Assembly (NCBI RefSeq): GCF_014636315.1
Contig: NZ_BMED01000002.1
Coordinates: 372,001 to 436,000 of the forward strand
Direction: 5' to 3'
Source: Parundibacterium terreum
Lineage (GTDB): Bacteria > Pseudomonadota > Gammaproteobacteria > Burkholderiales > Burkholderiaceae_D
Length of the DNA: 64,000 nt
Part shown: positions 1 through 11,806 of the stretch, in pieces
How positions within the stretch are numbered: position 1 is the stretch's first letter
Layout of the letters: every line of letters starts with the position of its first letter
Notes under the pieces: model-generated
What the model was told of the DNA's origin: nothing
What the model saw: only the letters and a program-made list of their open reading frames with translations
Database searches by the model: none
Made by a program: the position numbers and the translations under genes

Positions 1-648
1 GTTTACCTGAGCAGCCTAGGCATGCCTGGCCTGACGGGCTATTTCGGCCTGCTGGAAGTCGGCCAGCCGCAAGCGGGCGATACGGTGGTGGTGTCCGGCG
101 CAGCGGGCGCCGTCGGCACCGTCGTCGGGCAAATTGCAAAAATCAAGGGTGCACGCGTAGTCGGCATTGCCGGCGGCGCCGATAAATGCCGCTATCTGAC
201 GGAAGAGCTGGGATTTGACGCAGCGATCGACTACAAGAGCGATAACGTCAAGGCAGCATTGCTGCAGCACTGCCCTGACGGTATCAATGTGTATTTCGAT
301 AACGTAGGCGGCGACATCCTGGACGCAGCGCTGGCACAATTGGCGCATGGCGCACGCGTGGTGATTTGCGGTGCGATCTCGCAATACAATAATACGACGC
401 CGATCAAGGGTCCAGCCAACTACCTGAACCTGATGGTCAAGCGGGCGACGATGAAGGGTGTGATGGTTTCTGACTTTTATCCACGCGCCGCCGAGGCTGG
501 CATGGTGATGGCAGGCTGGATCGCATCCGGCAAGCTGAAAACACGGGAAGACATTGTTGAAGGCTTCAATAAATTTCCAGAGACTTTCCAGATGCTGTTT
601 ACAGGCGAAAACAACGGCAAGCTGATACTGAAAATCGCTGAAGCGTAA
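1..648 (+). CDS. NADP-dependent MDR-family oxidoreductase, 5' truncated by window edge
   Basis: The reading frame is open from base 1, so the N-terminal part lies outside the window. About 215 C-terminal residues remain. The LGMPGLTGYFGLL stretch and the following dinucleotide-binding loop (GAAGAVGTVVGQIAK) are typical of the medium-chain dehydrogenase/reductase subgroup that includes prostaglandin/leukotriene reductase and curcumin reductase CurA. These enzymes reduce the double bond of enones with NADPH in the cytosol. The end (NGKLILKI) also fits that subgroup. No zinc ligands are expected in this subgroup. The physiological substrate cannot be told from sequence. The gene converges on the M2 peptidase gene and ends at a shared terminator. 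Confidence 0.85.
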   Translation, partial: VYLSSLGMPGLTGYFGLLEVGQPQAGDTVVVSGAAGAVGTVVGQIAKIKGARVVGIAGGADKCRYLTEELGFDAAIDYKSDNVKAALLQHCPDGINVYFDNVGGDILDAALAQLAHGARVVICGAISQYNNTTPIKGPANYLNLMVKRATMKGVMVSDFYPRAAEAGMVMAGWIASGKLKTREDIVEGFNKFPETFQMLFTGENNGKLILKIAEA

Positions 649-664
649 AACGACATCATTGAAT

Positions 665-698
665 AAAAAACGGCGGACCAAGGTCCGCCGTTTTTTTT
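665..698. terminator. Bidirectional Rho-independent terminator
   Basis: A perfect 9-bp stem, CGGCGGACC at 671-679 and GGTCCGCCG at 682-690, has six A on the left and eight T on the right. It can therefore end both the reductase transcript (+) and the M2 peptidase transcript (-). Confidence 0.9.
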
Positions 699-709
699 GA
701 GTGCAGTAT

Positions 710-2542
<1,833 letters not shown>

Positions 2543-2810
2543 TCTTATCTTCTCCAAGATTTTGTCGGGCTTCAGGTAGCTGCGATGTACGCATTGACGC
2601 CGGGCTCATGCCCCGGCATCGTCAACCCTGTTGTAAAGCTGCCAAATATATCAGCAAACATTCTACGTCTGCGACCTCTTCGTGCAGCTAACTCCAAATT
2701 CCGTCGATTTCACGCCATAAATCCTCCGGCTCGTCGCTTTTCACTGTCGCCTGCCCTTAGCGGCATAGATAATTCAGTCATCAAACAACACATTCCCAAA
2801 GGAGAACACC

Positions 2811-3074
2811 ATGCAAACCACCATCACTTATGACCAGGCTAAACGCCACGTGGAACGTAAAATCGGCTTTATGATCCATCTGACTGTTTTCCTGGCCGTC
2901 AATACCGGACTGATACTGCTGAACTTGCAACTGGGCCATGACAACTGGTCCGTCTGGCCGCTCTTCGGCTGGGGCATAGGCGTGTTTTTCCACGGACTGT
3001 CCGTGGTAACGCATGCTCCCGGAAATAGCTGGAAACAACGTATGATCCAGAATGAATTGAATAAATTTCAATAA
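2811..3074 (+). CDS. 2TM domain-containing small membrane protein
   Basis: An 87-residue protein that matches the 2TM domain pattern. A conserved amphipathic start (YDQAKRHVERKIGFMIHL) is followed by two hydrophobic segments at about residues 20-40 and 47-66 joined by a short DNWSVWPLFGWG turn. A strong AAAGGAG ribosome site lies 6 bases before the ATG. It precedes a LytS-type histidine kinase by 48 bases, and 2TM domains are often found next to or fused to such kinases. It may modulate that kinase. No catalytic residues are visible. Confidence 0.8.
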   Translation: MQTTITYDQAKRHVERKIGFMIHLTVFLAVNTGLILLNLQLGHDNWSVWPLFGWGIGVFFHGLSVVTHAPGNSWKQRMIQNELNKFQ

Positions 3075-3122
3075 GTCGCCAGAATCACCAAAACTCATTT
3101 CATAGCGAGACAAAACCCAAGC

Positions 3123-4241
3123 ATGAACCCGGCAACAGAATCCAATTTATGGCGCTACATCCGCAGCAATGTATTCCTCAGCAGGCTGCGCGATGATTTC
3201 CTGACCGTAACCGCCATCAATATATTGTGCGGCACTGTACTCACCTATCTATTGCACAACGGCGGTGGTTTTGTTGAAAACATTGTCTTCTCCATGTGCA
3301 TAGGCTATAGCGCTTTTTTGCTGATCGACTCGGCGGTTTACCTGATCTGGGGCACGCGCAAACCTTACCGGCCGATGTATTACCTGGTTTGCCTGCTCGC
3401 AGCACCGGTCGCCTATTTCGTAGGCTCTAACATGGGCTTGATGATTTACGGCTATCCGCTGAAGAGTTTCGCAAGCGCTCAAAGCCAGTTCGGCCTGGGC
3501 ACGCTGATCTTTACCGTCGTGGTCTGCCTGGTGACAACCTGGTTCTTTTGGAACAAGGGAAGAATGGCAGAACTGACAGCCGCCGCAGAGACAGAAAAGG
3601 CCCGTACGGCTGCGATAGAGAAACAGGCGATGCAAGCGCAATTGCAACTGCTGCAGGCACAAATAGAGCCGCATATGCTGTTCAATACATTGGCCAACCT
3701 GCAAACCCTGATCAGCATGGATGCGGACAAGGCGCAGCATATGCTGGACCAGCTGATTCAATACCTGCGGGCAACGCTGAGCTCATCCCGCGCCGACCAG
3801 ACCAGCCTGCAGCAAGAGTTCACGCTGATCAAGGCTTATCTGGAGCTGATGTCGATACGCATGGGAAAGCGGCTCAGCTATAGCCTTGATCTGCCTGCCG
3901 ATTTACAGGCAAAAAAAATCCCTCCCATGCTGTTGCAACCCCTGGTGGAAAATGCAATCAAGCATGGTGTAGAGCCCAAGATGGAGGGAGGCAACATCCA
4001 TGTGACGGCACGCGAAGAGAACGCAGTGCTGTATCTGGAAGTCAGCGACACCGGCCTTGGCCTGCCTTTCGATTATTCAGAGTCCGTCAAGGCAGAACCG
4101 TCACCGGATGGCAACCACATAGGCAATGCCAATGTCAGGGACAGGATCCTGGCAATATATGGGCCGAGCGCCTCCTTTACACTAAAAGCAAACCAGCCGG
4201 CCGGTGTTATCGCCTGTCTGCGCCTGCCCTCTATCATTTAA
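3123..4241 (+). CDS. LytS/YehU-type sensor histidine kinase
   Basis: A 372-residue membrane kinase. Four hydrophobic segments fill about residues 25-145, and a coiled linker rich in Ala, Glu and Gln (about 145-180) leads to the His_kinase domain. The phospho-acceptor is His184 in QIEPHMLFNTLANLQ. The ATP-binding part shows the N box (LLQPLVENAIKHG) and a glycine-rich SDTGLGLP loop. It would phosphorylate the LytTR regulator encoded 15 bases downstream. The signal is unknown, and no extracytoplasmic sensor domain is present beyond the membrane segments. It shares an apparent operon with the 2TM gene and the regulator. Confidence 0.92.
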   Translation: MNPATESNLWRYIRSNVFLSRLRDDFLTVTAINILCGTVLTYLLHNGGGFVENIVFSMCIGYSAFLLIDSAVYLIWGTRKPYRPMYYLVCLLAAPVAYFVGSNMGLMIYGYPLKSFASAQSQFGLGTLIFTVVVCLVTTWFFWNKGRMAELTAAAETEKARTAAIEKQAMQAQLQLLQAQIEPHMLFNTLANLQTLISMDADKAQHMLDQLIQYLRATLSSSRADQTSLQQEFTLIKAYLELMSIRMGKRLSYSLDLPADLQAKKIPPMLLQPLVENAIKHGVEPKMEGGNIHVTAREENAVLYLEVSDTGLGLPFDYSESVKAEPSPDGNHIGNANVRDRILAIYGPSASFTLKANQPAGVIACLRLPSII

Positions 4242-4256
4242 AATTTTTGGACAACC

Positions 4257-5048
4257 ATGACCCTATTACGCGCCCTGGTGGCAGAAGACGAATCAATACT
4301 TTCCTACGCACTGCTGCAGGCACTTGGGCGTCTTTGGCCCGAACTGCAAATTTGCGCCGTGGTAGAAAATGGCGTTGCCGCGGTACAGGAAGCGCTGGCG
4401 CAATTGCCGGACGTACTGTTCCTGGATATCAAGATGCCGGGCAAGACCGGCTTGGAAGTCGCGCAGGAACTGGCTGAAGAATGGCCGGAGTCCTCCCCCT
4501 TCCCGCAGATTGTCTTTGTTACCGCCTATGATGAATACGCGATCCAGGCGTTTGAGCAATCTGCCGCAGACTATGTATTAAAACCCATCAGCGACGAGCG
4601 CCTCGGCAAAACCGTTGCCCGCCTGAAGGCGAAGCTGAATAATAACCAAGAGCGCTCCAGTGAGCTGGAGCGGGTGGTAGGCCAGCTGCGCCAGTTAATG
4701 CCGGGCATGGCAGCCGATGCGGAGCGCCTGGAAGTGATCCGCGCGGCAGTCGGCAACCAGATACGCATGATACCGGTCGCCGATGTACTGTATTTTGAAG
4801 CCACCGACAAATACATCAATGTGGTGACCGCGGAACACTCGTCGCTGATACGCACCAGCCTGAGAGACTTGCTACCGCAACTGGACAGCAAACTGTTCTG
4901 GCAAGTCCATCGCAGTACTGTCGTCAACACACGCCATGTACAGGTTGCCATCCGCGATGAAACCGGCAAGCTCACATTGAAGCTACGCGGCTCAAACGAC
5001 GTTCTGCAAGTCAGCCGCATCTACTCGCATCTGTTCAAGCAGATGTAG
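4257..5048 (+). CDS. LytTR-family response regulator
   Basis: A 263-residue regulator with an N-terminal receiver domain (acidic pair in VAEDES, phospho-acceptor Asp57 in FLDIKMPG, conserved VTAYDEYA and Lys in YVLKPI). A linker of about residues 120-155 leads to a C-terminal LytTR DNA-binding domain (VLYFEATDKYINVVT ... FWQVHRSTVVNTRHV). It is the partner of the upstream kinase. LytTR proteins bind paired direct repeats and act as transcription activators. No obvious repeat pair was recognised in front of the operon, so the target is unknown. Confidence 0.93.
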   Translation: MTLLRALVAEDESILSYALLQALGRLWPELQICAVVENGVAAVQEALAQLPDVLFLDIKMPGKTGLEVAQELAEEWPESSPFPQIVFVTAYDEYAIQAFEQSAADYVLKPISDERLGKTVARLKAKLNNNQERSSELERVVGQLRQLMPGMAADAERLEVIRAAVGNQIRMIPVADVLYFEATDKYINVVTAEHSSLIRTSLRDLLPQLDSKLFWQVHRSTVVNTRHVQVAIRDETGKLTLKLRGSNDVLQVSRIYSHLFKQM

Positions 5049-5130
5049 AAGGACGGAAGCATACTGCCAGGTACTGTACCTCGATGGCCAAAGCCTTTAT
5101 CATGGCTGATTAGCCGAGGAATTTGAATTC

Positions 5131-5607
5131 ATGCAAAATAATCAAGCCGACATCAACTGGCAGTGCGCGCGACTGGATGAACTGTCTACCGCACAGCAAT
5201 ACGCAATATTTTCAACCCGCTCAGAAGTGTTTGTCGTGGAGCAGAATTGCGTCTTCCAGGAGATGGATGGCCTGGATCTCGATGCTGTTCACGTTATCGG
5301 CTGGGCCGGCGACAATGTCGTGGCAGCCTACCTGCGCATTGTTGCTCCGGGCATCAAGTTTGACGAGCCCTCACTGGGCCGCGTGATCACAAGCAAGAAT
5401 TTTCGTGGCGGCGGCGCCGGAAAAACCCTGATCGCTGAAGGCATACGCCAACTGGAACGTATCTATCCAGGCCAGGCCATACGCATCGGTGCGCAAGCCT
5501 ACCTGGAAAAATTCTATGGTTCATTTGGGTTCAAGACGGTGACCGACATCTATCTGGAAGATGACATTCCGCACATAGACATGGTGAGGCCGGCTGGAGG
5601 CGTTTAA
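5131..5607 (+). CDS. ElaA-like GNAT N-acetyltransferase
   Basis: A 158-residue GNAT-fold acyltransferase of the ElaA group. It has the ElaA-type N-terminal signature (R-SEVFVVEQNC-F-E-DG-D) and the acetyl-CoA loop GGGAGKTLIAEG, and ends with the GAQAYLEKFYGSFGF motif typical of the fold. A GAGGAA ribosome site lies about 9 bases before the ATG. Its substrate is not known for the family in general. It follows the two-component genes on the same strand, but the gap of 82 bases leaves co-transcription open. Confidence 0.88.
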   Translation: MQNNQADINWQCARLDELSTAQQYAIFSTRSEVFVVEQNCVFQEMDGLDLDAVHVIGWAGDNVVAAYLRIVAPGIKFDEPSLGRVITSKNFRGGGAGKTLIAEGIRQLERIYPGQAIRIGAQAYLEKFYGSFGFKTVTDIYLEDDIPHIDMVRPAGGV

Positions 5608-5646
5608 GCCTCGGCGGCCTGGAAAACGCTACGAAAACTTGAGCCT

Positions 5647-6102
5647 TTAAGCGCCGAAATAGCCTATGCCCTTGGCCATCAGCGCGGCACTCAGTATCAC
5701 CAGTACCAACAGCGTCAGTTCCAGGTGGATGATGCCTCGCAGTTTACGTTTTTGCGACAGGCTGAGTTCCGGCACGATGCCCTGCTTCAGCGACTTTCCC
5801 CATTTCAAAAACACCATCGTCGGATAGATGGAAATGAGTCCGATCAGAACAAACAAACCCATCTTCGCCATGAAAGGGCCACTGTGCGAATAGTAGGCCG
5901 GGCCTTTTTCAAAGTACATCACGCGTAAAAAACCGAGTACCAGAATAAGCCCGGCCGACATGCCGTACAAGGCATCAAAACGCTGTATCTTGCGGGCAGA
6001 AGCCAAGGTCAGCGGTTCCGCCAGCAATAGCATCTCTGCAAACAATGTCAGGGCAATAGTAAAGGCTGCCAGGTGGTGAAAGAAAGCCATCCATGCATTC
6101 AT
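5647..6102 (-). CDS. DUF2214 family integral membrane protein
   Basis: A 151-residue protein with four hydrophobic segments at about residues 7-28, 45-63, 78-97 and 127-146. The pattern (HHLAAFTIALTLFAEMLLL at the start, LGFLRVMYFEKGPAYY in the middle) matches the uncharacterised DUF2214 family. A GGGAG ribosome site precedes the ATG. It converges on the acetyltransferase gene. No function is established for the family. Confidence 0.82.
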   Translation of the reverse strand: MNAWMAFFHHLAAFTIALTLFAEMLLLAEPLTLASARKIQRFDALYGMSAGLILVLGFLRVMYFEKGPAYYSHSGPFMAKMGLFVLIGLISIYPTMVFLKWGKSLKQGIVPELSLSQKRKLRGIIHLELTLLVLVILSAALMAKGIGYFGA

Positions 6103-6290
6103 CGTAAAGTCTCCCTTGCTTGATGTTGTAGAGATTAATATTTCCGGGTTTAAGTGCCTAGCAACTTTATGCGGCCATTCTCACCGGGTTTGCTAGCGCA
6201 TCAAAGACGGATGCGACGAGATGCACTCAACGGGCGGCGAGCATGACTCAAAGTGGCGCGAACTGCCCTTTCAATCCGCGCCAGCTCATC

Positions 6291-7958
6291 TTATTTTGCA
6301 TAGACCTGTTTTCCGGCAACCCAGGTTTGCAGCACTTCCATCTTGTAGATATCCCTGGCGGGCATCTCAAACAGATCCTGGTCGGTAATGATGAAATCTG
6401 CCCATTTCCCCGGTTCCAGCGAACCCAATACGGTTTCCTGGTGAGCCGCATACGCGGCATCAATGGTGAAGCAGCGGAAAGCCTCCTTGACCGTCATCGC
6501 CTGATCCGCATACCAGCCCTCCACCGGCATATTATTCATATCTTGCCGGGTGACCGCCGCATGGATACCCCAGAACGGGTTTGGCGACTCTACCGGGAAA
6601 TCCGAGCCGCAAGGAATGATGGAGCCCTGGTTTAAAAAGCTGCGCCACGCATACGCGCCCTTGATGCGCTCCCTGCCTACCCTGGCCTCAGCCATGTTCA
6701 TATCCGAAGTGGCATGCGTAGGCTGCATGGACGGCAGTATGCCCAATTGCTTGAAGCGCGGGATGTCGCTGAGCGCGACGACCTGGGCATGCTCTATCCT
6801 GTGCCGCAAGTCGCCTGCCCCATAGAGCTGGTTCATTTTTTCATAGGCATTCAGTATCTGGCGATTACCTGCATCGCCTATCGCATGCACGTTGACCTGA
6901 TAGCCTTTCTTGATGGCCTTTTCCATCATCGCGGCGATTTCAGCATCGGTCTTGAATAGCAAGCCATGAGAATCCGGCGCATCCTGGTACGGTTCTATCA
7001 GCGCTGCACCACGGCTTCCCAATGCGCCATCGGCAAATAGTTTGACGGCCCGCAAGGCATATTTGTCCTGCGCATACGAAGCCAACGGGCCATTAATTGA
7101 AACGCGGTCGAAGAATTGATCAACGCCGCTGATCATGCCGTATACGCGAGTGGTCAATTTGCCGTTGTCCGCATATTCCCGGAACAAGCTGTCGGCCTGC
7201 GCAGAAACGCCTGCATCGTGTACGCTGGTCAAGCCGACCTGGCGCAGATTGGCCAGTGCGGCATCCAGTGCTGCGCGATTCTCGGCATCGCTATACGCTG
7301 GCACTATCTTGTCGACCAATGCCATCGCCTTGTCCACCAGAACACCGCTGGGGTTGCCTTGCCCATCGCGCTCTATCTTGCCGCCAACCGGGTCCGGTGT
7401 GGCTTTGCTGATGCCGGCCAATTGCAATGCCCGGCGATTCGCCCAGCCTGCATGCCCATCCACGCGGCTGAGCCAGACCGGCCTGTCGGCGGCGACAGCA
7501 TCAATTTCCTGCGCTGTGGGAAAGCGTCCCAGTTTCCATACCGCCTGGTTCCAGCCGCCTCCGCGTATCCACGGAAAATCGGTATGCGCCTTGGCATAGG
7601 CAGCCAGCAATTTCTGAGCTTCCGCCAGGCTCTGGCTGGGCCGCAGATCCAGCTCTATGGAACTGGTGCCTAAAGCGAAAATATGCCCGTGAGCGTCGGT
7701 CATGCCTGGCAATAAAGTCTTGCCTCCTGCATCCATATGCCGCGCACCCGGCACACGGGCGGCAAGCTCAGCAGAAGATCCGGTAGCAATGATCTTGCCG
7801 TCATCAGCGAAAGCAATAGCCTGAAACTGGAACAACTGCCGCTCACTGTTGAAACTGTAGCCGCGAACATTGTCCACTACCGTATCTGCATGGGAAAAAC
7901 CTCCCAACGTGCAAAGAATCAAACCGGCACAAACTTGAGCGACTGGAGCAAAGCGCAT
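6291..7958 (-). CDS. Exported amidohydrolase (YtcJ-like, amidohydrolase family 3)
   Basis: A 555-residue metal-dependent hydrolase. After a signal peptide (MRFAPVAQVCAGLILC...), the composite beta domain leads into LLPGMTDAHGHIFALG, whose HxH pair is the first metal site. Further ligands are expected in VNVHAIGDAGN and RIEHAQVV, and the end GSLEPGKWADFIITDQD is typical of the family. The start at 7958 is preferred because a GAGG ribosome site precedes it; an upstream in-frame extension of 31 residues carries no signal-like sequence. Family members hydrolyse amides or esters of varied substrates, so the substrate is not predictable here. Confidence 0.88.
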   Translation of the reverse strand: MRFAPVAQVCAGLILCTLGGFSHADTVVDNVRGYSFNSERQLFQFQAIAFADDGKIIATGSSAELAARVPGARHMDAGGKTLLPGMTDAHGHIFALGTSSIELDLRPSQSLAEAQKLLAAYAKAHTDFPWIRGGGWNQAVWKLGRFPTAQEIDAVAADRPVWLSRVDGHAGWANRRALQLAGISKATPDPVGGKIERDGQGNPSGVLVDKAMALVDKIVPAYSDAENRAALDAALANLRQVGLTSVHDAGVSAQADSLFREYADNGKLTTRVYGMISGVDQFFDRVSINGPLASYAQDKYALRAVKLFADGALGSRGAALIEPYQDAPDSHGLLFKTDAEIAAMMEKAIKKGYQVNVHAIGDAGNRQILNAYEKMNQLYGAGDLRHRIEHAQVVALSDIPRFKQLGILPSMQPTHATSDMNMAEARVGRERIKGAYAWRSFLNQGSIIPCGSDFPVESPNPFWGIHAAVTRQDMNNMPVEGWYADQAMTVKEAFRCFTIDAAYAAHQETVLGSLEPGKWADFIITDQDLFEMPARDIYKMEVLQTWVAGKQVYAK

Positions 7959-8081
7959 AAGAACCTCAGGCGTTGAATAAGAAATAAGCGAAAAATAAGC
8001 AGAATTGTATTTCAAGCAAGGGAGCAGCGGAATAAAACATCGGCGCCGCAAATTGCGGTGGCACGCATTTCTCTATTATTC

Positions 8082-8104
8082 TATAATTTCAGTAATTACT
8101 GAAA
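8082..8104 (+). promoter_or_regulatory. -10 box overlapped by a perfect 18-bp palindrome (candidate GbsR/MarR operator)
   Basis: TATAAT at 8082-8087 is followed without a gap by the palindrome TTTCAGTAATTACTGAAA (8087-8104), 18 bases upstream of the regulator ATG. The -35 region is weak (TGGCAC at 8059-8064, 17-base spacer). A dyad covering the -10 box and start site is what an autorepressor would use. The assignment to the adjacent regulator is inference. Confidence 0.6.
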
Positions 8105-8122
8105 ATTCAATAGACAAGAGAA

Positions 8123-8734
8123 ATGACTAATCCTCCACTTGTACCCCTAAGCCCGCTCAGCCAGCGTTTTATCCTGCATTTTGGGGAAATGGGTAGCCGC
8201 TGGGGTATCAACCGTACGGTAGGGCAAATCTATGCGCTGCTATATGTGCAAGCCAAGCCGCTGAATGCCGACGAGATTGCCGACTACTTGTCTTTTTCCC
8301 GCTCCAATGTCAGTATGGGATTAAAGGAATTGCAATCCTGGCGCCTGGTAAAACTGCTACACCAGCCCGGCGACCGGCGTGAATACTTTGAGCCGCCAAA
8401 GGATATCTGGGATATTTTCAAGGCCTTGCTGGAAGAGCGCCGGCGGCGGGAAGTGGAGCCTACCCTGTCCATGCTGCGTGATGCCTTGCTGGAAAATCCG
8501 GCTAGCGAAGCGGACCGCATCGCCCAGCAGCGCATGCGCGAGATGTATGATTTGATAGAGCTGTCCAGCTCATGGTTCGACGATGTGCAGCGCCTGTCGC
8601 CGGAGACCCTGAGCTCGCTGATGAAGATGGGCTCCAAGGTCAAAAAGCTGCTGGATGTACGCGACAAATTCCGCTTCTCCGGCAAGCAGGATGGCGATGA
8701 GCACGCCGATCATGATGGTGAAGAGTTCAAGTAA
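8123..8734 (+). CDS. GbsR/MarR-type transcriptional regulator of the cyd operon
   Basis: A 203-residue winged-helix protein of the GbsR/MarR group. The helix-turn-helix is at about residues 45-85 (LNADEIADYLSFSRSNVSMGLKELQSW) with a wing in LLHQPGDRREYF. A long C-terminal helical region follows and ends in an acidic, His-containing tail (KQDGDEHADHDGEEFK). It lies only 12 bases before cydP, so it is the first gene of the cytochrome bd operon and probably its regulator. A palindrome on its promoter suggests autoregulation. Neither the ligand nor the direction of control can be read from sequence. Confidence 0.88.
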   Translation: MTNPPLVPLSPLSQRFILHFGEMGSRWGINRTVGQIYALLYVQAKPLNADEIADYLSFSRSNVSMGLKELQSWRLVKLLHQPGDRREYFEPPKDIWDIFKALLEERRRREVEPTLSMLRDALLENPASEADRIAQQRMREMYDLIELSSSWFDDVQRLSPETLSSLMKMGSKVKKLLDVRDKFRFSGKQDGDEHADHDGEEFK

Positions 8735-8746
8735 GGGAGCCAGCAG

Positions 8747-9043
8747 ATGCCCGCGCCACCGAACAGACTATCCTCGCTCAACAGCAAGTGGCCGCTGCCC
8801 CGCCTCACCCGGCTGCCGCTGGCAGTTGAAATCACGCTGGCCCTGCTGATCAAAATCCTTATCCTGACACTGCTGTGGAAGTTTTTCTTTTCCCATCCGC
8901 AGGTAAAGAAAATGCGCATGCCGCTGCCACAGGTTGAACAGCACCTGCTGGCCGAAACCCCGGCAACAAAGCTTGCAACCGCTGCGCCTGCCGTGCCTGC
9001 AGCCCCTCCAATTTCAAATACAACCGACAAAGGCTCTCCATGA
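8747..9043 (+). CDS. cydP: CydP, putative small subunit of cytochrome bd oxidase
   Basis: A 98-residue protein with one strong transmembrane helix (about residues 26-45, VEITLALLIKILILTLLWK). The motif FFSHPQVKKMRMP follows, then a Pro/Ala-rich tail. This layout, directly before cydA with an ATGA overlap (9040-9043), matches the small CydP protein described next to proteobacterial bd oxidases. A GGGAG ribosome site lies 8 bases before the ATG. The exact role, assembly or stability of the oxidase, is not settled. Confidence 0.75.
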   Translation: MPAPPNRLSSLNSKWPLPRLTRLPLAVEITLALLIKILILTLLWKFFFSHPQVKKMRMPLPQVEQHLLAETPATKLATAAPAVPAAPPISNTTDKGSP

Positions 9044-10632
9044 CCTCGATAGATGAAGTCGTCGCGCTGTCGCGGCTGCAGTTTGCAGCCACTGCGATGT
9101 ATCACTTTCTGTTTGTTCCATTAACGCTCGGCCTGTCCTGGGTCCTGGTCATCATGGAATCCGTGTATGTGATGACCGGCAAGGAAATCTATCGCGACAT
9201 GACCAAGTTCTGGGGCAAGCTGTTCGGCATCAATTTTGCGATGGGCGTCACCACCGGCCTGACGCTGGAATTTCAGTTCGGCACTAACTGGGCCTACTAC
9301 TCGCACTACGTCGGCGACATCTTCGGCGTGCCGCTGGCCATTGAGGGCATGATGGCCTTTTTTCTTGAATCAACCTTCGTCGGCCTGTTCTTCTTCGGCT
9401 GGGCCCGCCTGTCCAAGGTGCAGCATCTGGGCGTGACCTTTCTTGTCGCGCTGGGCTCCAACCTGTCGGCGCTATGGATATTGATCGCCAACGGCTGGAT
9501 GAATAATCCTGTCGGCGCCGAGTTCAATTTTGAAACGATGCGCATGGAACTGGTGAACATGCAGGACGTGATTTTCAATCCGGTGGCGCAGGTCAAGTTT
9601 GTGCATACGGTGGCGGCCGGTTATGTGACCGCGTCCATGTTTGTGCTGGGTATTTCTGCCTTCTATCTGCTGAGGGCGCGCGACACCGCGTTTGCCTTGC
9701 GTTCGTTTGCAGTGGCCGCGGGCTTCGGCCTCGCCGCCACGCTGTCAGTGATCGTGCTCGGTGACGAATCGGGCTACACGGCGGGCGAAGTCAACAAGGT
9801 CAAGCTGGCCGCGATTGAAGCGGAATGGAATACCGAGCCGGCGCCGGCCGGCATCACGCTGTTCGGGCTGCCCAACGACAAGGAAGAGCGCACCGACTAT
9901 GCGGTCAAAATACCGTATGTACTGGGCCTGATTGCAACCCGCTCCGTCGATACCGAGGTCAAAGGCATCAAGGATTTGAAGAAGGAGCACGAGCTCCGCA
10001 TCCGTAACGGCATGCTGGCCTATGCGGCCCTGCTGAAGTTGAAAGCCGGCGATAAATCACCGGAAGCGCGCGCCGCATTTGACAAGCTGAAAGCCGACCT
10101 GGGCTTTGGCCTGCTGCTGAAAAAATATACGGACAAAGTAGTGGACGCAACGCCGGAGCAGATACGCCTGGCTGTGAATGACACGATTCCCAAGGTATGG
10201 CCGGTGTTCTGGTCGTTCCGCCTGATGGTGGGACTTGGAATACTATTCCTGGGTATCTTCTCAGCCTCCTTCTATTTCCTGATCCGCAAGCAACTGGCGC
10301 CGCAACGCTGGCTGCTGAAGCTGGCAATGTACAGCATTCCATTGCCGTGGATTGCCGCCGAGCTGGGCTGGTTCACTGCCGAATATGGACGCCAGCCGTG
10401 GACCATCTCCGGCATCTTACCGACCCATTTGTCGGCATCCAGCCTGCAGCCATCAAGCCTGTATTTCAGCCTGGCCGGTTTCATCGGTTTTTATACAGTA
10501 CTGCTGGTGATAGAGATGATGCTGATGGTGAAGTATGTGAAACAAGGGCCTAGCAGCCTGCACACCGGCAAGTACCATTTTGAAAATGAAGCACATTCTT
10601 CTGCTGGCGCCACTGTAGGAGCGACATCATGA
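9040..10632 (+). CDS. cydA: Cytochrome bd ubiquinol oxidase subunit I
   Basis: A 530-residue multi-helix membrane protein that oxidises ubiquinol and carries hemes b558, b595 and d. The N-terminus [20 protein letters not shown] holds His22, equivalent to the conserved early heme ligand. [16 protein letters not shown] and the [13 protein letters not shown] motif are diagnostic. A long hydrophilic insertion of about residues 240-380 is the extended Q-loop (L type, as in E. coli). It overlaps cydP upstream and cydB downstream by four bases each, which indicates translational coupling. The enzyme supports respiration at low oxygen without pumping protons. Confidence 0.97.
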   Translation: MTSIDEVVALSRLQFAATAMYHFLFVPLTLGLSWVLVIMESVYVMTGKEIYRDMTKFWGKLFGINFAMGVTTGLTLEFQFGTNWAYYSHYVGDIFGVPLAIEGMMAFFLESTFVGLFFFGWARLSKVQHLGVTFLVALGSNLSALWILIANGWMNNPVGAEFNFETMRMELVNMQDVIFNPVAQVKFVHTVAAGYVTASMFVLGISAFYLLRARDTAFALRSFAVAAGFGLAATLSVIVLGDESGYTAGEVNKVKLAAIEAEWNTEPAPAGITLFGLPNDKEERTDYAVKIPYVLGLIATRSVDTEVKGIKDLKKEHELRIRNGMLAYAALLKLKAGDKSPEARAAFDKLKADLGFGLLLKKYTDKVVDATPEQIRLAVNDTIPKVWPVFWSFRLMVGLGILFLGIFSASFYFLIRKQLAPQRWLLKLAMYSIPLPWIAAELGWFTAEYGRQPWTISGILPTHLSASSLQPSSLYFSLAGFIGFYTVLLVIEMMLMVKYVKQGPSSLHTGKYHFENEAHSSAGATVGATS

Positions 10633-11771
10633 TTTTCGACTATGAAACCCTGAAAATTATATGGTGGGGCTTCGTCGGCGTACTCATCATAGGATTTGCC
10701 GTCACGGATGGTTTTGACATGGGAGTGGGCATGCTGCTGCCCTTTGTCGGCAAGACCGATGCCGAGCGCCGCGTGCTGCTCAACTCTGTCGGCCCGACCT
10801 GGGAAGGTAACCAGACCTGGCTGGTCACTGCTGGAGCCGGCACCTTTGCCGCGTGGCCGCTGGTCTATGGCGCGGCATTCTCGGGCTTCTATGTCGCCAT
10901 CCTGTTGCTGCTGTTTGCACTGTTCTTCCGGCCGGTGGGCTTTGACTACCGTAGCAAACTGCAGAATCCCACCTGGCGTAATGCCTGGGACTGGGGACTG
11001 TTCATCGGCGGTTTCGTGCCGCCACTGATCTTCGGCGTCGCTTTCGGCAATCTGCTGCTGGGAACGCCTTTCAACTATGACGATACGATGCGGGTTACCT
11101 ATGCAGGCAACTTTTTCGGCTTGCTGAGCCCCTTTGGCCTGCTGTCCGGAATATTGAGCGTAGCCATGCTTGCGATGCACGGCGCCAGCTTCCTGCAGGT
11201 GAAAACCGAAGGCGACATTGCGGTACGCGCCCGCAAGGCTTCCGCTATTGCCGCTGCGCTGACCATCGTATGTTTTGTCGGCGCCGGCATATGGATTGCA
11301 ACCGGAATACAGGGCTACCACATCACCAGCATGCCGCCTGCCGGTTCAGCCTTCATGCCTCTGGCAAAGACAGTGGAAAGGACGCTGGGCGGCTGGATGG
11401 GGAATTACACGCTGCAGCCGATGTTATGGCTAGTACCGGCATGCACGATACTCGCGGCACTGCTGTGCCTGCTGTTCAGCCGTGCACAAAAATCCATGGC
11501 TGCCTTCATTTCCAGCGGCATTGCGGTAGCGGGGATTATCCTGACCGCAGCCAGCGCGATGTTCCCCTTCATCATGCCCTCCTCACTGGCCCCGAACAGC
11601 AGCCTGACCGCGTGGGATGCCGTCTCCAGCCACCGCACTCTGGGCATCATGTTCTGGGTTGTAGTGATCATGATGCCTATTGTCGTGTTGTATACAAGCT
11701 GGGTATATCGCGTCATGCGCGGCAAGGTCACGCTGCAGCACATCAAGGAAAATGAGCATTCTGCTTACTAA
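10629..11771 (+). CDS. cydB: Cytochrome bd ubiquinol oxidase subunit II
   Basis: A 380-residue integral membrane subunit with about eight or nine hydrophobic helices. It opens with the family signature [20 protein letters not shown] and the [13 protein letters not shown] block. [12 protein letters not shown] is the highly conserved CydB motif. It partners CydA in the bd oxidase. The ATG overlaps the cydA stop (ATGA). A CydX gene follows 35 bases after its stop, so the operon is gbsR-like, cydP, cydA, cydB, cydX. Confidence 0.97.
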   Translation: MIFDYETLKIIWWGFVGVLIIGFAVTDGFDMGVGMLLPFVGKTDAERRVLLNSVGPTWEGNQTWLVTAGAGTFAAWPLVYGAAFSGFYVAILLLLFALFFRPVGFDYRSKLQNPTWRNAWDWGLFIGGFVPPLIFGVAFGNLLLGTPFNYDDTMRVTYAGNFFGLLSPFGLLSGILSVAMLAMHGASFLQVKTEGDIAVRARKASAIAAALTIVCFVGAGIWIATGIQGYHITSMPPAGSAFMPLAKTVERTLGGWMGNYTLQPMLWLVPACTILAALLCLLFSRAQKSMAAFISSGIAVAGIILTAASAMFPFIMPSSLAPNSSLTAWDAVSSHRTLGIMFWVVVIMMPIVVLYTSWVYRVMRGKVTLQHIKENEHSAY

Positions 11772-11806
11772 GTAGCCTACTGATAACGGAAAGAGCGGAG
11801 GACAAT